Positions 16,943-24,833 of a DNA stretch of 64,000 nt are shown piece by piece. Both the position numbers and the translations under genes were made by a program. Location: positions 1-64,000 of the forward strand of contig NZ_QLVD01000002.1 in the NCBI RefSeq assembly GCF_003352835.1, read 5' to 3'. Position 1 is the first letter of the stretch; the number at the start of each line of letters is the position of its first letter. Origin of the DNA: Ornithinimicrobium murale (GTDB taxonomy: Bacteria; Actinomycetota; Actinomycetes; Actinomycetales; Dermatophilaceae). The notes beneath the pieces are model-generated. The model saw only the letters and a list, made by a program, of their open reading frames with translations. It had not been told where the DNA came from and did not search any database.

Positions 16943-17074
16943 AGGACTCCTTGAGGGCAGGGCGGCATGGGGCGAAGATCTGGGGCGACGACGACGTTGG
17001 GGTGCCGTGGAAGCGTGAGCCGGGGCGGCTCGACACAGAGGAAGCGACGGCTGCACGCCGTCGCTGCACCACTA

Positions 17075-17095
17075 ACTCTACCGCAGCGTTAGAGT
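17075..17095. promoter_or_regulatory. Near-perfect 21-bp dyad, candidate operator
   Basis: Arms ACTCTA and TAGAGT flank a core CGC-A-GCG. Nine of ten base pairs match. It lies in the 312-bp gap between the divergent sulP and prfC-merR genes. Size and symmetry suit a dimeric regulator; the MerR protein encoded at 18844 is one candidate, but that link is inference. Confidence 0.5.
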
Positions 17096-17254
17096 GTCAC
17101 CTGTGTCCCCCCTGTTCCTCGCCCGGAAGACCCCCGCCCCGGGGCACCTGATTGACCCGGAGCTCACGTCTGGCCGCACCCACCCACCGAGGGCGGCCCT
17201 GATGGCCGTGACCACCACCGACCTGGTCGCCGGAGTGCGGCCACAGGAGCACTC

Positions 17255-18847
17255 ATGACCCAGGACGTGGCCGCCGAGGCGGCCCGACGCCGCACCTTCG
17301 CGGTGATCTCACACCCGGACGCCGGCAAGTCGACCCTCACGGAAGCCCTTGCCCTGCACGCCTCCGCGATCGCGGAGGCAGGCTCGGTGCACGGGAAAGG
17401 ATCCCGGCGCGGCGTGGTCTCGGACTGGCTCGCGATGGAGCAGGCGCGCGGCATCTCGATCACCTCGGCCGCCCTGCAGTTCACCCTCGAGGACGTGGTG
17501 CTCAACCTGCTGGACACCCCCGGGCACGCAGACTTCTCGGAGGACACCTATCGAGTTCTCTCCGCCGTCGACTGCGCCGTCATGCTGCTGGATGCCGCCA
17601 AGGGGCTGGAACCACAGACCCTCAAACTGTTCGAGGCCTGCCGCGCACGACGCACGCCGGTGATCACCGTGATCAACAAGTGGGACCGCCCCGGCCAGGA
17701 GCCGCTGGCCCTGCTGGATGAGATCGAGCAGCGGCTCGGCATCGTGCCCACCCCGCTGAACTGGCCGGTCGGCACTGCCGGTGACTTCCGCGGCGTCATG
17801 GACCCAGCCACCGGGGGCATGACGCAGTTCACCCGCACCCCGGGCGGCGCCACAGTCGCCCACCGTGAGGCACTGGACGCCGAGGAGGCGGACCGGCGCC
17901 ACGGCCTGGACTGGGAGCGCGCCTCCGAAGAGCTGGAGCTGCTCTCCTCCTCGGGCCAGACCCACGACCAGGACGCCTTCCTGGCCGCGCGCACCACCCC
18001 GGTCCTGTTCACCGCCGCGGTCCTCAACTATGGCGTGGCCGAGCTCCTGGACGCGGTGACCAGGCTGGCTCCCGCCCCCGGCGCCTGGGCCGACGTGGCG
18101 GGCCGGACCCGACCGGTGGACGCGGCATTCTCCGGCTTCGTCTTCAAGGTGCAGACCGGCATGGACCCGGCCCACCGCGACCGGGTGGCGTTCATGCGGG
18201 TGTGCTCCGGCCGGTTTGAGCGTGGCACGGTGCTCACCCACTCCGGGACCGGGCGCCCCTTCCAGACCAAGTACGCCCAGTCCGTGTTCGGGCGGGAGCG
18301 CGAGACGATCGACGAGGCCTTCCCCGGCGACGTCGTCGGCCTGGTCAACGCTCACACCCTGCACGTCGGGGACACCCTGCACAGCAGCCCTCCCGTCACC
18401 TACCCGCCGCTGCCCAGGTTCGAGCCGGAGCACTTCGCCGTCATCCGCCCCCGGGACAGTGCACGTGCCAAGCAGTTCCGTCGCGGCATCCAACTCCTCG
18501 ACCAGGAGGGGGTCGTGCAGGTGCTCGTCTCCGACCGGCGCGGCGCGCAGGCTCCCGTGCTGGCCGCCGTGGGCCCGATGCAGTTCGAGGTCGCCACACA
18601 CCGCCTCGAGCACGAGTTCGGCGCCCAGACCATCCTGGAGCCACTGTCCTACTCCGTCGCCCGACGCACCACGTCACGCGCCGCGCCCGCTGTCGACACC
18701 ACTCAGGGGGCCGAGGTGCTGGAACGCTCGGACGGCACCCTGCTCGCCCTGTTCGTGAGCCGCTGGCGCATGGGCACCGTGGAGTCCAACCTGCCCGCAG
18801 GTAGCCTGCTGCCCATGTTCGGCGCCCCAGACCAGGATGTTGCGTGA
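17255..18847 (+). CDS. prfC: Peptide chain release factor 3
   Basis: RF3 is the GTPase that recycles RF1/RF2 from the ribosome after termination. The 530-aa product has FAVISHPDAGKSTLTEAL (P-loop), GISITSAALQF (switch I), LLDTPGHADFSEDTYRVL (G3) and INKWDR (G4). The RF3-specific C-terminal half contains RPRDSARAKQFRRGIQLLDQEGVVQV and GPMQFEV. The length is normal. ATG 17255 follows GGAGCACTC. It overlaps merR by four bases (GTGA), so the two are translationally coupled. Confidence 0.95.
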   Translation: MTQDVAAEAARRRTFAVISHPDAGKSTLTEALALHASAIAEAGSVHGKGSRRGVVSDWLAMEQARGISITSAALQFTLEDVVLNLLDTPGHADFSEDTYRVLSAVDCAVMLLDAAKGLEPQTLKLFEACRARRTPVITVINKWDRPGQEPLALLDEIEQRLGIVPTPLNWPVGTAGDFRGVMDPATGGMTQFTRTPGGATVAHREALDAEEADRRHGLDWERASEELELLSSSGQTHDQDAFLAARTTPVLFTAAVLNYGVAELLDAVTRLAPAPGAWADVAGRTRPVDAAFSGFVFKVQTGMDPAHRDRVAFMRVCSGRFERGTVLTHSGTGRPFQTKYAQSVFGRERETIDEAFPGDVVGLVNAHTLHVGDTLHSSPPVTYPPLPRFEPEHFAVIRPRDSARAKQFRRGIQLLDQEGVVQVLVSDRRGAQAPVLAAVGPMQFEVATHRLEHEFGAQTILEPLSYSVARRTTSRAAPAVDTTQGAEVLERSDGTLLALFVSRWRMGTVESNLPAGSLLPMFGAPDQDVA

Positions 18848-19245
18848 CTCACCCCCCGGAGCAGGTCGTGCACATTGGTGAGGTGGCTGAGCGCACCGGC
18901 CTGTCCCACCGCACCATTCGCTACTACGAGGAGATGGGTCTGATCACCCCCTCGGGGCGCACCGAGGGCGGGTTCCGGCTCTATGCCGATGACGACATCG
19001 ACCGTCTGCTGCTGATCAAGCCGATGAAGCCACTCGGCTTCACCATCGAACAGATCCGGGACCTGCTGACGGCACTGGACATCCTCGACGGCACGGACAG
19101 CACCGCGGAGCAGCGAGCCGGCGCCCGCGCGGTCGTGAGCCAGACGCACACCAGCACCAGGACCCGGATCACTGAACTCAAGGAGGCCACGGCGCGGGCC
19201 GAGGCCTTCACCAGGCGGCTGGCTCAGGAGATGCAGCCTGACTGA
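18844..19245 (+). CDS. MerR-family transcriptional regulator
   Basis: This 133-aa DNA-binding regulator has an N-terminal MerR helix-turn-helix and wing (HIGEVAERTGLSHRTIRYYEEMGLI, GGFRLYADDDIDRL, PMKPLGFTIEQIRDLL) and a C-terminal coiled helix ending AEAFTRRLAQEM. There is no Cys or other obvious metal site, so the effector is unknown. GTG 18844 overlaps the prfC stop (GTGA). The dyad at 17075, between prfC and sulP, is a possible target. Confidence 0.88.
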   Translation: MTHPPEQVVHIGEVAERTGLSHRTIRYYEEMGLITPSGRTEGGFRLYADDDIDRLLLIKPMKPLGFTIEQIRDLLTALDILDGTDSTAEQRAGARAVVSQTHTSTRTRITELKEATARAEAFTRRLAQEMQPD

Positions 19246-19424
19246 GCCTCGCGCCGACGCGGCCAGGTAGCCGTCATGGAAGACGACCAGGGCGAGGAGC
19301 GGGTTCAGGGCCATCGGCTCATCAGGGCGGCCCCGGTTCATCAGGGCGGCGGCCGGTCTGAGCGCGCATGCCACGGTGTGAGATATACAACACGGCAACG
19401 TTTGATAAATGACGCACGGGCTGG
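19246..19424. other. Intergenic region upstream of the siderophore operon
   Basis: These 180 bp contain two copies of CATCAGGGCGGC (near 19320 and 19341) and a short AT-richer stretch before the IdeR box (about 19380-19412). Promoter elements for the siderophore operon should lie in the AT-richer part. I see no gene. Confidence 0.4.
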
Positions 19425-19443
19425 TTAGGTGAGGCTAACCAAA
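19425..19443 (+). promoter_or_regulatory. IdeR/DtxR iron box
   Basis: TTAGGTGAGGCTAACCAAA matches the IdeR/DtxR consensus (TTAGGTTAGGCTAACCTAA) at 17 of 19 positions. It lies 29 bp before the ATG of the siderophore-binding lipoprotein. Iron-loaded repressor here would shut off the importer when iron is plentiful. Confidence 0.88.
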
Positions 19444-19472
19444 GCCTTCCACACGCATCGGAGTCGCAGCCC

Positions 19473-20462
19473 ATGACATCCCGGACCTCCATCCGCACCC
19501 GCACCCTGGCCACCAGCCTCACGCTCACCGCGGCGCTCGCGCTGAGCGCGTGCGGCTCCGACTCACAGGCCGATGGTGGCGACGAGGCCGCGGGTGAGAC
19601 CGTGTCCATCACCGATGCGCAGGGCCGCACGGTCGAGGTTCCGGCCAACCCGGAGGTCGTCGTGACGACCGACTGGAGCGTGGCCCGCACCCTGTCCGAC
19701 CTGGACATCGAGGTGGACGCGGCCCCGGTCTCCAACTCGGCTCTGCCCGAGGACCTCTCGGAGTACGACGGCGGAGACATCCCGACGGTGGGCACTGTCA
19801 AGGAGCCGGACTACGAGGCCATCAACGAGCTCGAGCCCGACCTGATCATCATCGGCTCCCGGACTGGCAGCCCGGAGGTCCTCGCCGAGATGGAGAAGAT
19901 CTCTCCGGTCGTCATCGACATGTCCGTCCGCTTCGAGGAGCCCGCCGAGCAGCTTCCGACGACGCAGGAGCGCGTCGTGCAGCTCGGCTCGATCTTCGGC
20001 AAGGAGGCCGAGGCCCAGGAGCTGATGGACGACCTGGTGAGCCAGGTCGAAGAGGTCGGGGCGCAGGCGGCCGACAGCGGGGACACCGCCCTGTTCGTGC
20101 AGGTCTCGGGAGGCACGGCCAGCGCCTACGGACCGGGCTCCCGCTTCGGCATCGTCTATGACGCCTTCGGCTACACCGACACCGGGGCCCCGGTCGATGA
20201 GGACGGCTCGCACGGGCAGGAGATCAGCCAGGAGTTCTTCACCGAGTACAACCCCGGTGTGCTGCTGGTCCTGGACCGCGCCGCGGCGATCGGCTCGGAC
20301 GAGGCCCCGGCCCTGGACGTGCTGAACAACGACCTGGTCAACACCACCGATGCCGCGGCCAACGACAAGATCCAGCTGGTTGACGGCTTCTCCTGGTACA
20401 TCGCGAACGCCGCTCCCAGCTCGATCCAGCAGATGATCGACGACGTCAAGGCGACCCTCTGA
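19473..20462 (+). CDS. Iron-siderophore ABC transporter, substrate-binding lipoprotein
   Basis: This 329-aa lipoprotein captures ferric siderophore at the cell surface. It has a basic N-terminus, a hydrophobic segment and lipobox LSACG (Cys near residue 27). The type III periplasmic-binding fold follows: ITDAQGRTVEVPANPEVVVT, IPTVGTVKEPDYEAINELEPDLIIIG and a C-terminal lobe ending WYIANAAPSSIQQMIDDV. It resembles the YclQ/CeuE group (catecholate or petrobactin type), although ligand specificity cannot be read from sequence. It is the first gene of an IdeR-regulated four-gene operon. Confidence 0.92.
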   Translation: MTSRTSIRTRTLATSLTLTAALALSACGSDSQADGGDEAAGETVSITDAQGRTVEVPANPEVVVTTDWSVARTLSDLDIEVDAAPVSNSALPEDLSEYDGGDIPTVGTVKEPDYEAINELEPDLIIIGSRTGSPEVLAEMEKISPVVIDMSVRFEEPAEQLPTTQERVVQLGSIFGKEAEAQELMDDLVSQVEEVGAQAADSGDTALFVQVSGGTASAYGPGSRFGIVYDAFGYTDTGAPVDEDGSHGQEISQEFFTEYNPGVLLVLDRAAAIGSDEAPALDVLNNDLVNTTDAAANDKIQLVDGFSWYIANAAPSSIQQMIDDVKATL

Positions 20463-20481
20463 GCGCGACCACGACCACCCG

Positions 20482-20510
20482 CCCCGCCCCGGCGACCAGC
20501 CGGGGCGGGG
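20482..20510 (+). promoter_or_regulatory. Perfect 11-bp-stem hairpin at the permease 5' end
   Basis: CCCCGCCCCGG (20482-20492) and CCGGGGCGGGG (20500-20510) form a perfect stem with a 7-nt loop. The stem lies between the binding-protein stop and the first conventional permease start, and its last G is the first base of that GTG. It could attenuate expression after the binding-protein gene, as intercistronic hairpins often do, or occlude that GTG. Confidence 0.7.
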
Positions 20511-21478
20511 TGCGTCCTGTCCACCTGTGGATCGGCGTCGCCGTCCTGGCCGTGGGTGGCTATCTGTCCCTGGGCATCGGCGCCGCCAGCAGTGTCGGTG
20601 TCGCCGACCTGTTCCCGCCGACCGCGCAGGACTGGCACCTGCTGGCGACCTCGCGCATCCCCCGCCTGATGGCCATTCTCCTGGCCGGCGCCTCGTTGTC
20701 GGTGGCCGGCCTCATCATGCAGCGCATCACCGCCAACCGCTTCGTCTCCCCCAGCACCTCCGGCACCGTCGAGGCGGCCGTGCTCGGGATCCTCATCGCC
20801 ACGATGTTCTTCAACTCGACCTCGTTGACGATCAAGATGCTGATCGCGATCGGCACGGCGATCCTGGGCACGATGATCTTCTTGCAGATGCTGCAGCGCA
20901 TCCAGCACCGGGAGGGCATCGTGGTCGCCCTGGTGGGGCTGATGTACGGCGGCGTCCTGGCAGCCATCACCACCTTCGTGGCCTACCAGCGCGACATGGT
21001 GCAGTTCCTCGACATCTGGACGACCGGCTCGTTCTCCGGGATCCTCGAGGGCCGCTACGAACCGCTCTACACGGTCCTGGTGGTCGGTGTGATCGGCTAC
21101 CTGTTCGCCGACCGGTTCACGGTCATCGGGATGGGCGAGTCGTTCGCCACCAACCTCGGCCTGAACTACCAGCGCATCCTCTATGTCGGCCTGATTGTGG
21201 TCTCGGTGATGGCCGCCGTCGTGGTGGTGGTCGTCGGCGCGATCCCCTTCCTCGGGCTGATCGTCCCCAACGTGGTCACCCTGCTGATGGGCGACAACGT
21301 CAAGAAGGTGCTGCCGGTCAGCGCCCTGGCCGGTGCGGCCTTCGTGCTGGCCTGCGATGTGGTCGGCCGCGTCGTCATCCACCCCTACGAGCTCCCGGTC
21401 GCCACCATCGCCGGAGCCATCGGTGGTGTGGTCTTCATCTGGCTCATCCTCCGCTCGGCCAAGGGAGCTGCCGTATGA
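20510..21478 (+). CDS. Iron-siderophore ABC transporter permease 1 (FecCD family)
   Basis: This 322-aa inner-membrane permease of the FecCD/BtuC fold has SRIPRLMAILLAGASLSVAGLIMQRITANRFVSPSTSG, the standard family signature, and GAIPFLGLIVPNVVTLLMG near the end. The start is uncertain. GTG 20510 has no SD and sits at the foot of a hairpin. The frame is open back to CTG 20459, which overlaps the preceding TGA as CTGA and would add SATTTTRPAPATSRGGV, a plausible N-terminus. It is the YclN-like partner of the next gene. Confidence 0.88.
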   Translation: MRPVHLWIGVAVLAVGGYLSLGIGAASSVGVADLFPPTAQDWHLLATSRIPRLMAILLAGASLSVAGLIMQRITANRFVSPSTSGTVEAAVLGILIATMFFNSTSLTIKMLIAIGTAILGTMIFLQMLQRIQHREGIVVALVGLMYGGVLAAITTFVAYQRDMVQFLDIWTTGSFSGILEGRYEPLYTVLVVGVIGYLFADRFTVIGMGESFATNLGLNYQRILYVGLIVVSVMAAVVVVVVGAIPFLGLIVPNVVTLLMGDNVKKVLPVSALAGAAFVLACDVVGRVVIHPYELPVATIAGAIGGVVFIWLILRSAKGAAV

Positions 21479-22518
21479 CGACGCTCCAGTCCCTGCGCGA
21501 GCGCGCCTCGGCGCGCGGCCAGTCCGCGACCCGCCCTGCCCACACCTCCGCCGAGGAGGCCCGGCGGCGGCGCCGGATCACGGTGACCCTCGGCATACTG
21601 GCCGTCCTGTGCCTGGCCGGGATCATCGCCTACCTGACCTATGACGTGCGCGGCTCCTGGGACTACGCGATGGATCTGCGCGGTCGCCAGGTCGGCTCCC
21701 TCGTGGTCGTCGGCGCGGCGGTCGGCGCCTCCAGCCTGGTCTTCCAGACGATCGCCGGCAGCCGGATCCTGACGCCGAGCGTGATGGGCTTCGACGCGCT
21801 CTACCTGCTGGTGCAGACGATCGTCGTCTTCTTCTTCGGCGGCACGGCCTTCATGATGATGGGCGTCGGTGAGCGGTTCCTGCTCAACACGGTGGTACTG
21901 ACGGTCTTCGGCCTGCTGCTGTTCCGGTGGCTGTTCGGGCGCAACAGCCGCAACCTGCTGGTGCTCGTGCTGGTCGGCATCGTGATCGGCTCCCTGTTCG
22001 GCTCACTGACCTCGCTGGCCTCCCGCGTGCTCAGCCCCGACGACTTCCTGACCCTGCAGGACGTCATGTTCGCCAGCTTCAACACGGTCGACGGGGCGCT
22101 GCTGTGGGTCGCCGCGGCAGTGTGCGCCGTGGGAGTGGTGGCGCTGGTGCCGCTGCTGCGCTACCTCGACGTGGTCGACCTCGGCCACGACAACGCGGTG
22201 GCCCTCGGCGCCCCCTACCACCGGGTCGTCACCCTGACCCTGGCCGTGGTCACCGTGCTGGTGGCGGTCTCCACCGCCCTGGTGGGGCCGATGCTCTTCC
22301 TCGGTCTCATCGTGGCCAACCTGGCCCGACAGATCATCCCGACCCACCGGCATACTGAGCTGGTGCTGGGGTCCATGCTGGTCGGGGTGCTCTGCACCGT
22401 GGGAGGCCAGTTCGTGGTCGGCCACCTGATGGACAACGGCACCACGCTCAGCGTCGTCGTCAACCTGGTGGGCGGCATCTATTTCATCCTGCTCCTGATG
22501 AGGACGGTCAAGCTGTGA
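21475..22518 (+). CDS. Iron-siderophore ABC transporter permease 2 (FecCD family)
   Basis: This is the second 347-aa FecCD-type permease of the importer (YclO-like). A charged N-terminal tail is followed by the first helix (ITVTLGILAVLCLAGIIAYL). AVGASSLVFQTIAGSRILTPSVMGF and TALVGPMLFLGLIVANLARQI are family motifs. ATG 21475 overlaps the stop of permease 1 (ATGA), and its own stop overlaps the ATPase start. Two distinct permeases imply a heterodimeric channel. Confidence 0.92.
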   Translation: MTTLQSLRERASARGQSATRPAHTSAEEARRRRRITVTLGILAVLCLAGIIAYLTYDVRGSWDYAMDLRGRQVGSLVVVGAAVGASSLVFQTIAGSRILTPSVMGFDALYLLVQTIVVFFFGGTAFMMMGVGERFLLNTVVLTVFGLLLFRWLFGRNSRNLLVLVLVGIVIGSLFGSLTSLASRVLSPDDFLTLQDVMFASFNTVDGALLWVAAAVCAVGVVALVPLLRYLDVVDLGHDNAVALGAPYHRVVTLTLAVVTVLVAVSTALVGPMLFLGLIVANLARQIIPTHRHTELVLGSMLVGVLCTVGGQFVVGHLMDNGTTLSVVVNLVGGIYFILLLMRTVKL

Positions 22519-23381
22519 TCACTGTGCGCAACGTCAGCCACCGCTACGACAAGCAGGTGGTGCTCAACGAGGTCGGACTCACCCTCCCCGTCGGAGAACT
22601 CACCTCGATCGTCGGGGCCAACGGCGCGGGCAAGTCGACCCTGCTCTCGGTGGTCAGCCGCCTCATCAAGCCCGAGAGCGGGACCGTCTTCATCGATGAC
22701 CTGGACGTGCAGACCGCCGGTGACGACGCGATCTCCCGTCGGCTGGCGGTGCTGCGCCAGGACAACCGGATCTCGGCCCGACTGACCGTGGTGGACCTGG
22801 TCCGCTTCGGCCGCTTCCCCTACAGCAAGGGACGCCTGACGCCGGAGGACCACCGGCTGGTCGACGAGGCCCTGGACTACCTGGACCTGCAGCCGTTCCG
22901 CGACCGGTTCCTCGACCAGCTCTCCGGCGGCCAGCGGCAGCGCGCCTACATCGCGATGATCCTGGCGCAGGACACCGACTACATCCTGCTCGATGAGCCG
23001 CTCAACAACCTCGACATGAAGCACTCGTCCTCGATGATGACGCTGCTGCGCCGGGCGGCCGACGAGCTGGGCAAGACGATCGTGCTGGTGCTGCACGACA
23101 TCAACTTCGCCTCCTGCTACTCCGACCACATCGTGGCGATGCGCGACGGAGAGGTGATCGTCCAGGGCACGCCGACGCAGATCATGCGGCGCGACGTGCT
23201 GCGCGAGGTCTTCGACATGGACATCCACGTGCAGGACCTCAATGGGGTGCGGCTCGGGATCTTCTGGACCACTGGCGCCCCGGTCGGGCCGGGGCCGCTC
23301 GCCGCTGAGGCGGGCGACACCACCCGTGACGAGGACGGTGCGCGGAGAGTGGCCGAGCCCGCGTCGATCACGATCCGCTAG
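22515..23381 (+). CDS. Iron-siderophore ABC transporter ATP-binding protein
   Basis: This ATPase energises the importer. The 288-aa product has Walker A GANGAGKSTL, Q-loop LRQDNR, signature LSGGQRQRAYIAM, Walker B YILLDEPLNNLD and the H-loop histidine in VLHDINFA. GTG 22515 overlaps the permease stop (GTGA). The C-terminal 30 residues (PVGPGPLAAEAGD...) are an extension poor in structure. Its 3' end overlaps the convergent regulator gene by 14 bp. Confidence 0.94.
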   Translation: MITVRNVSHRYDKQVVLNEVGLTLPVGELTSIVGANGAGKSTLLSVVSRLIKPESGTVFIDDLDVQTAGDDAISRRLAVLRQDNRISARLTVVDLVRFGRFPYSKGRLTPEDHRLVDEALDYLDLQPFRDRFLDQLSGGQRQRAYIAMILAQDTDYILLDEPLNNLDMKHSSSMMTLLRRAADELGKTIVLVLHDINFASCYSDHIVAMRDGEVIVQGTPTQIMRRDVLREVFDMDIHVQDLNGVRLGIFWTTGAPVGPGPLAAEAGDTTRDEDGARRVAEPASITIR

Positions 23382-24153
23382 CCGCGGCCCCAGTCAGCCG
23401 CACACAACACCGACCCGGCGCCGGGTCGAGGCGGGCGCTGAGGCACGCCGGGGCCAGCTCCTCGGACAGCCCCTCCAGCAGGGCCAGGTTCATGCCACAC
23501 ACCAGTTGGGTGTGCCGTTGCGCGAGCGCGTGAAACGGGCAGTTCGCCAGCATCACCTGGTTGTCCTCGATCCGCGGTTCGTAGCCGTGGCGCTCCAGGA
23601 CCGAGGACACGCGGGCCAGGGCGGCTGCGGCGTCAGCATCGGTGGTGATGTCGGCAGCAACGGTGCCAGGCGCCCCACCCACCGCCTCACGGGCCAGGGC
23701 GACGCCGCGGGCCGAGGCCACCTCGTGCAGCACGTCCTGCACCGGCCGGCCGTCATCGCTCGCCTGCTCGACCGCCGCGGCGAGCAGCTCACCGGCCAGA
23801 GCGTACTCCCGGGGAGGCAGGGAGAGCGCCACCTCCTCCCTGCTCGCGCGGTAGACCTTGGCTGGCCGACCGGCACCCGGTCCGGTGCGCCCGCCGAGGC
23901 GCTGGTAGTCCACGCTCAGCAGCCCGTCGTCCGCCAGCCGGTCGAGGTGGAACTTCACCGTGTGGTGGGCGATCCCGGTGGCCTCGGCGACCTCCTCGCG
24001 GCCCACGGGCTCGTCCCGGCGGCAGACGTACCGGTACAACTCGCGGCGCACCGGCTCGTTCAGCGACGCGATGCCGCTGACGGCGCGTCCGAAGGGGTCA
24101 GCCGGTCCGCTCGCGGTGCCGCCCGGGCCCGCGGGGTCCTCGTGCGGTGCCAT
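23368..24153 (-). CDS. SufR-like winged-helix regulator with C-terminal cysteine cluster
   Basis: This 261-aa ArsR/DeoR-type regulator has an N-terminal HTH at about residues 25-70 (RRELYRYVCRRDEPVGREEVAEATGIAHHTVKFHLDRL). Its C-terminal domain contains NCPFHALAQRHTQLVCGMN, then ACLSARL and GRCCVRL. This CPF...VC...C pattern is that of SufR-type iron-sulfur sensors, so an Fe-S cluster is a reasonable inference. ATG 24153 has GAGGGAG upstream. It diverges from folE across a dyad at 24187-24214, a likely shared operator, and converges on the siderophore ATPase gene. Confidence 0.8.
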   Translation of the reverse strand: MAPHEDPAGPGGTASGPADPFGRAVSGIASLNEPVRRELYRYVCRRDEPVGREEVAEATGIAHHTVKFHLDRLADDGLLSVDYQRLGGRTGPGAGRPAKVYRASREEVALSLPPREYALAGELLAAAVEQASDDGRPVQDVLHEVASARGVALAREAVGGAPGTVAADITTDADAAAALARVSSVLERHGYEPRIEDNQVMLANCPFHALAQRHTQLVCGMNLALLEGLSEELAPACLSARLDPAPGRCCVRLTGAAASGS

Positions 24154-24186
24154 CAACACTCCCTCTTGCGATCCGTCTCCAACAGG

Positions 24187-24214
24187 TCTAACGTCAACCA
24201 TACTCTCCGTTAGA
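24187..24214. promoter_or_regulatory. Inverted repeat between regulator and folE, candidate operator
   Basis: TCTAACG (24187-24193) and CGTTAGA (24208-24214) form perfect 7-bp arms with a 14-bp spacer. The site lies in the 83-bp divergent promoter region of the SufR-like regulator and folE, so it could control both. The spacing suits dimer binding on one DNA face. Confidence 0.6.
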
Positions 24215-24236
24215 AGCGCCGTCCAGGAGGACCCAG

Positions 24237-24824
24237 GTGACGACATACTCAGAGCTCTCCCCCAGCCCGGTGCCACATGCCGTGGACCGGCTCGAGGAGG
24301 CGACCCGGGCCGCGGCCGCCTTCCTCGCGGCACTCGGTGTCGACTGCGACAGCGAGAGCATGGCGCGCAGCCCCCGGCGGATGGCCCAGGCCTACGCCGC
24401 GATGCTCACTGCGCGGCCCTTCGAGATGACGACCTTCGACAACGACGAGGGCTACGACGAGCTGGTCCTGGTGCGCGCCATCCCGGTCCAGTCCGTCTGC
24501 GAGCACCACCTGCTGCCGTTCACCGGCATCGCGCACATCGGCTACCTGCCGGGTTCGCGCATCCTGGGCCTGTCCAAGTTCGCCCGCGTCGTGGAGCTGT
24601 TCGCCCGCCGCCCCCAGGTGCAGGAGCGGCTCACCCAGCAGATCGCGGACTGGATCGACACGGAGCTCGCCCCGTGTGGCGTCAGCGTCGTGATCGAGGC
24701 CGAGCACACCTGCATGACCTTGCGAGGCGTCCGCGCCCGGGGCACCACCACCCGCACCAGCGCGTTGCGCGGCACCCTGCGCGACCCCGCCCAACGCGCC
24801 GAGTTCCTCACCCTCATCACCTAG
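24237..24824 (+). CDS. folE: GTP cyclohydrolase I
   Basis: FolE converts GTP to dihydroneopterin triphosphate, the entry to folate and pterin synthesis. The 195-aa product has the zinc ligand set CEHH and the later EHTCM, plus LGLSKFARVVELFARRPQVQERLTQQIA, which is diagnostic. GTG 24237 is preceded by AGGAGG at good spacing. It heads a two-gene unit with an FAD oxidoreductase. The divergent Fe-S-type regulator next door suggests stress- or iron-linked control rather than a housekeeping folate cluster; no other fol gene is near. Confidence 0.94.
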   Translation: MTTYSELSPSPVPHAVDRLEEATRAAAAFLAALGVDCDSESMARSPRRMAQAYAAMLTARPFEMTTFDNDEGYDELVLVRAIPVQSVCEHHLLPFTGIAHIGYLPGSRILGLSKFARVVELFARRPQVQERLTQQIADWIDTELAPCGVSVVIEAEHTCMTLRGVRARGTTTRTSALRGTLRDPAQRAEFLTLIT

Positions 24825-24833
24825 GAGCACCTC

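Noticed and set aside
19246..19400. Minus-strand frame containing ALNPLLALVVFHDGYL as a gene remnant
   Set aside because: It is short and lacks a supported start, recognisable domain or neighbour relation; it could be chance.
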